Shown here in pieces: positions 4,175 to 6,085 of a stretch of DNA of 6,085 nt. Within the stretch, counting starts at the first letter, position 1, and each line of letters starts with the position of its first letter. The notes beneath the pieces are model-generated. The model was given only the letters and a program-made list of their open reading frames with translations, made no database searches and was not told the DNA's origin. Source of the stretch: Candidatus Moraniibacteriota bacterium. GTDB lineage: Bacteria; Patescibacteriota; Minisyncoccia; Moranbacterales; UBA9337. The DNA lies in assembly GCA_003507475.1 (NCBI GenBank), contig DNVQ01000001.1:5350-11434 (forward strand). Reading direction: 5' to 3'. The position numbers were made by a program, and so were the translations under genes.

Positions 4175-4774
4175 CTATTTCAATAATTCTTTAGATTTGT
4201 AATTTTTATAAATATTCATCCCTATCAGAGAAATCAGTACCAGCCCCATAATTAACCATCCCGCCCATTCAATATATTGCTTTATTTCTCGCCACATATA
4301 TCCATAAAAATATCCCATCGCCACCAAAAATCCGCTCCAGACAATTCCTCCTAAAATTGAATATTTTAAAAATCTCCAAAAACTCATCTTTACAATTCCT
4401 GCGGCCACAAAAGTTGCCCAACAAATTCCCGTCGTAGACTTAACAGTAAAAATTATTTTTCCTCCATGATTTTCAAAATATCTCTCCATTCTTCTGATTG
4501 TTTTCTCTCTAATCCCTATATATTTTCCAATTTTATTCACAAAAGGCATCCCCCAAAAATAACCCGCTACATAAAAAAGTATATCCCCAATAACATCTCC
4601 CAATATTGAAAATATTAACACTAGCCAAACATTAAAAGCCCCCAGAGAAGCCAAAACTGCTGCCATTAAGGTAGAAATCGGTCCCTCAATAACCATGAGT
4701 GGCAAAATCACCCAATATCCATAATGGCTCATAAAATTAAATATTTGTTGCCCTGTTAGTTCCATAAAATTCAT
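4175..4774 (-). CDS. DedA/VTT-domain integral membrane protein, Lys/Cys variant
   Basis: A 199-residue membrane protein of the DedA (SNARE-associated, VTT) family, whose studied members move undecaprenyl phosphate or phospholipids across the membrane and support membrane potential and envelope integrity. Family marks are present: VIEGPIS (28-34; Glu30), GDVIGDILFYVAG (59-71; Asp60, Asp64), AAGIVKM (124-130), WRF (133-135) and LGGIVWSG (141-148). Hydrophobic segments lie at about 19-45, 48-72, 136-160 and 168-189, with the 107-128 hairpin between. The oddity is the re-entrant motif: where most members have RxxPGxR, this one has KSTTGIC (112-118), so both conserved arginines are replaced by Lys112 and Cys118. 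No Shine-Dalgarno site is seen; Met4 is an alternative start. Envelope genes on either side agree with a lipid-carrier role. Confidence 0.9.
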   Translation of the reverse strand: MNFMELTGQQIFNFMSHYGYWVILPLMVIEGPISTLMAAVLASLGAFNVWLVLIFSILGDVIGDILFYVAGYFWGMPFVNKIGKYIGIREKTIRRMERYFENHGGKIIFTVKSTTGICWATFVAAGIVKMSFWRFLKYSILGGIVWSGFLVAMGYFYGYMWREIKQYIEWAGWLIMGLVLISLIGMNIYKNYKSKELLK

Positions 4775-4809
4775 TTTAGCATATTAGCACATATCGTATA
4801 ACATGCATC

Positions 4810-4837
4810 ATTAAAACATAAAAACATTAAATAACAA
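4810..4837 (-). promoter_or_regulatory. Possible promoter for the DedA gene
   Basis: TTGTTA (4837-4832) and TTTAAT (4815-4810) are spaced by 16 bases, and the -10 is preceded by TGT, giving an extended -10 form. The start would be near 4803, about 29 bases before the ATG. In AT-rich DNA such matches arise by chance, so this is tentative. Confidence 0.35.
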
Positions 4838-4966
4838 GTCATTAGTCACCAGCAATCAGTCATCTAAAAGTATTATGTATTTATTATTTAGTATAAATTC
4901 TTAAATCATAAATCATACATCTTGAATCCTTAACTATCAATTCGTTAACTCGTTAATACGTTAACT
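4838..4966. repeat. Three consecutive short-period arrays in the mltG-dedA spacer
   Basis: First array: four 7-base units, consensus GTCATYA, at 4838-4865. Second: TC recurs at 4899, 4906, 4913, 4920 and 4927, five exact 7-base steps with consensus AAATCWT (4896-4930), fading by 4937. Third: three 8-base units of CGTTAACT at 4943-4966, the middle one with two changes. Between and around them is plain AT-rich sequence with no gene. Confidence 0.6.
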
Positions 4967-5011
4967 AAATAATAAAAAATGTAACATTTTCAACAACTAA
5001 AACAATTCAAC

Positions 5012-5027
5012 TCCGCCAACTGGCGGA
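5012..5027 (-). terminator. Short GC hairpin after mltG
   Basis: TCCGCC (5012-5017) pairs with GGCGGA (5022-5027) over a four-base loop, ending eight bases past the mltG stop. The minus-strand sequence after it (GTTGAATTGTTTTAG) is only weakly U-rich, so it may be a short palindromic repeat that serves as a weak terminator or 3' end stabiliser. Confidence 0.4.
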
Positions 5028-5035
5028 TAAAACAT

Positions 5036-6043
5036 CTATAGCCCATTCCTATCCTTATTCAAATTATGCTCATCTAAAGTAACTGAGAAAATTGTTTTTC
5101 CTGTCTCGGGATTATTTAAAAAATAAACATAGTCAGTTTTAGCGGGATATATGGCCGCCAAAATAGAATCAAGTCCCGGATTGGAAATTGGTCCTGGTGG
5201 AAGTCCGGAGTTGAGATAAGTATTGTAAGGAGATTTTATCTGAGTATCTTCATATGAATATTGTTTTTTATTTTCTCCGATAATAAAAGCTAGAGTAGCG
5301 CAACTTTGAAAAGCTTGCCCGCTATCTTTGCGGTTATAAAATATTCCACTCACTATTTTCTTATCTTCGGGAGTCCTCACTTCTTTTTCGATAATGCTAG
5401 CCATGGTCATTATTTCAGAAATATTTTTTCCTTGACGCTTAATTTCAGTTTGCATATCTGAAGAAAATTTTTCCTCAAAATTCTCTAGCATTTTTTTAAT
5501 GATGTGTTCCTCATCTTCATCCACAAAGAAAAAGTATGTATCCGGAAATAAATATCCCTCCAGATCCATATTGGCAGGAATATCACCCAAGAAACTCATT
5601 TGGTATTTATCCTTGAAGTATTGAGGTTTCTTTGTCAGCTCCAAAAACTTATCTTTATCGAAACCATTTTCCCCCAATCGTTCTCCCATTTGCTTTAAAG
5701 AAAACCCCTCAGGAAAAGTTATTTTCTTAGATTGTTTCTCATCATTTTTATCCCCCTCTGCCAAAATCATTACGATTTCCAGGACCTTTAAATCAGAATT
5801 CAAGATGTATTTTCCAGCTTTTATTCTTCCTCTATAATCATTTTTATAAACATACCAAACGAAATAAATTTTATTCCCGATTAGACCCTCCTTTTCTAAA
5901 TTACTAGCAGTATTCCAAATATTTTCCCCTTTTTTTACTTCAAAATTAACTACTTTTCCTGTTTCTCTCTTATCTTTCATCAAGAAAATAGCGCTAAAAA
6001 CCACGCCTATCGCTAAAATTATTATCCCTATTTTTTTATACAT
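5036..6043 (-). CDS. mltG: Endolytic murein transglycosylase MltG (YceG-like)
   Basis: MltG cuts nascent peptidoglycan strands inside the glycan chain at the outer face of the membrane and is thought to set strand length during wall growth. This 335-residue copy has a single N-terminal membrane anchor (about residues 4-22, IGIIILAIGVVFSAIFL), a LysM-like stretch (VVNFEVKKGENIWNTASNL, 31-49) and the catalytic domain. Family motifs: ITFPEGFSLKQM (108-119), LEGYLFPDTY (161-170), ASIIEKEV with the catalytic glutamate at about 219, IFYNR (234-238), and SPYNTYLNSGLPPGPISNPG (271-290) followed by LDSILAAIYPA. Where many homologues read LQSDPTV or LQSDATV, this has FQSCAT (245-250), so the Asp is Cys. 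Length is normal for the family and the protein is complete. No Shine-Dalgarno site is visible before the ATG; the start is supported by the positively charged lead-in (MYKK) to the anchor. The upstream neighbour is outside the window. Confidence 0.95.
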   Translation of the reverse strand: MYKKIGIIILAIGVVFSAIFLMKDKRETGKVVNFEVKKGENIWNTASNLEKEGLIGNKIYFVWYVYKNDYRGRIKAGKYILNSDLKVLEIVMILAEGDKNDEKQSKKITFPEGFSLKQMGERLGENGFDKDKFLELTKKPQYFKDKYQMSFLGDIPANMDLEGYLFPDTYFFFVDEDEEHIIKKMLENFEEKFSSDMQTEIKRQGKNISEIMTMASIIEKEVRTPEDKKIVSGIFYNRKDSGQAFQSCATLAFIIGENKKQYSYEDTQIKSPYNTYLNSGLPPGPISNPGLDSILAAIYPAKTDYVYFLNNPETGKTIFSVTLDEHNLNKDRNGL

Positions 6044-6052
6044 AACACAGTA

Positions 6053-6085
6053 GTTAAAAGTTAAAAATGCAAAATTAAAAGTTTG
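6053..6085. repeat. Degenerate 7-bp array, consensus GTTAAAA (cut by window edge)
   Basis: Four contiguous 7-base units (6053-6080; the first two are identical GTTAAAA) and the start of a fifth (6081-6085) lie just upstream of mltG. The array continues outside the window. Confidence 0.55.

Noticed and set aside
4838..4966. Possible CRISPR-like or replication-origin iterons
   Set aside because: Units are only 7-8 bases, contiguous and without spacers, and there is no dnaA, rep or cas gene and no DnaA-box cluster in the window.

Overview
The window is AT-rich (about one third G+C by eye). It reads as a chromosomal piece of a small-genome bacterium, most likely a member of the Candidate Phyla Radiation (Patescibacteria); lineage is inference. 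Grounds: single-chain class II glycyl-tRNA synthetase, mostly weak or absent Shine-Dalgarno sites, a Lys/Cys-variant DedA protein, and spacers filled with degenerate short repeats and palindromic elements of the kind common in that group. Stops used are TAA/TAG and Trp is TGG; no sign of UGA recoding was seen. All recognised genes lie on the minus strand, so transcription runs from high to low coordinates.

Layout, in transcription order: mltG (6043-5036, endolytic peptidoglycan transglycosylase); a 260-bp spacer with three short-period repeat arrays; a DedA/VTT membrane protein (4774-4175); a 124-bp inverted-repeat element (4028-4151); a 52-residue coiled-coil microprotein (3964-3806) behind an extended -10 promoter; a repeat-filled spacer; an alpha/beta hydrolase of the carboxylesterase type (3569-2715); a GT4 glycosyltransferase (2580-1429); a small lipoprotein (1271-861) with its own consensus promoter and terminator; and the first 98 codons of glyS (296 to the window edge).

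The best regulatory feature is upstream of glyS. A sigma70-type promoter (611-638) drives a leader holding a T-box riboswitch: a compact Stem I with a candidate GGC glycine specifier, a textbook antiterminator with the UGGAACC bulge, and a competing intrinsic terminator (421-477). Uncharged tRNA-Gly should stabilise the antiterminator and turn on glyS. A palindromic repeat occupies the linker between Stem I and the antiterminator, and a G-quadruplex-capable repeat sits just upstream of the promoter.

The middle genes suggest cell-envelope work: wall glycan cleavage (MltG), lipid-carrier transport (DedA), glycolipid or glycan transfer (GT4), lipid/ester hydrolysis, and a lipoprotein. They are separated by spacers, so they are neighbours with a shared theme rather than a proven operon. 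The most unusual non-coding pattern is that nearly every spacer carries degenerate arrays of 7- or 8-bp period, including a 35-bp TTAG module present three times with identical phasing.
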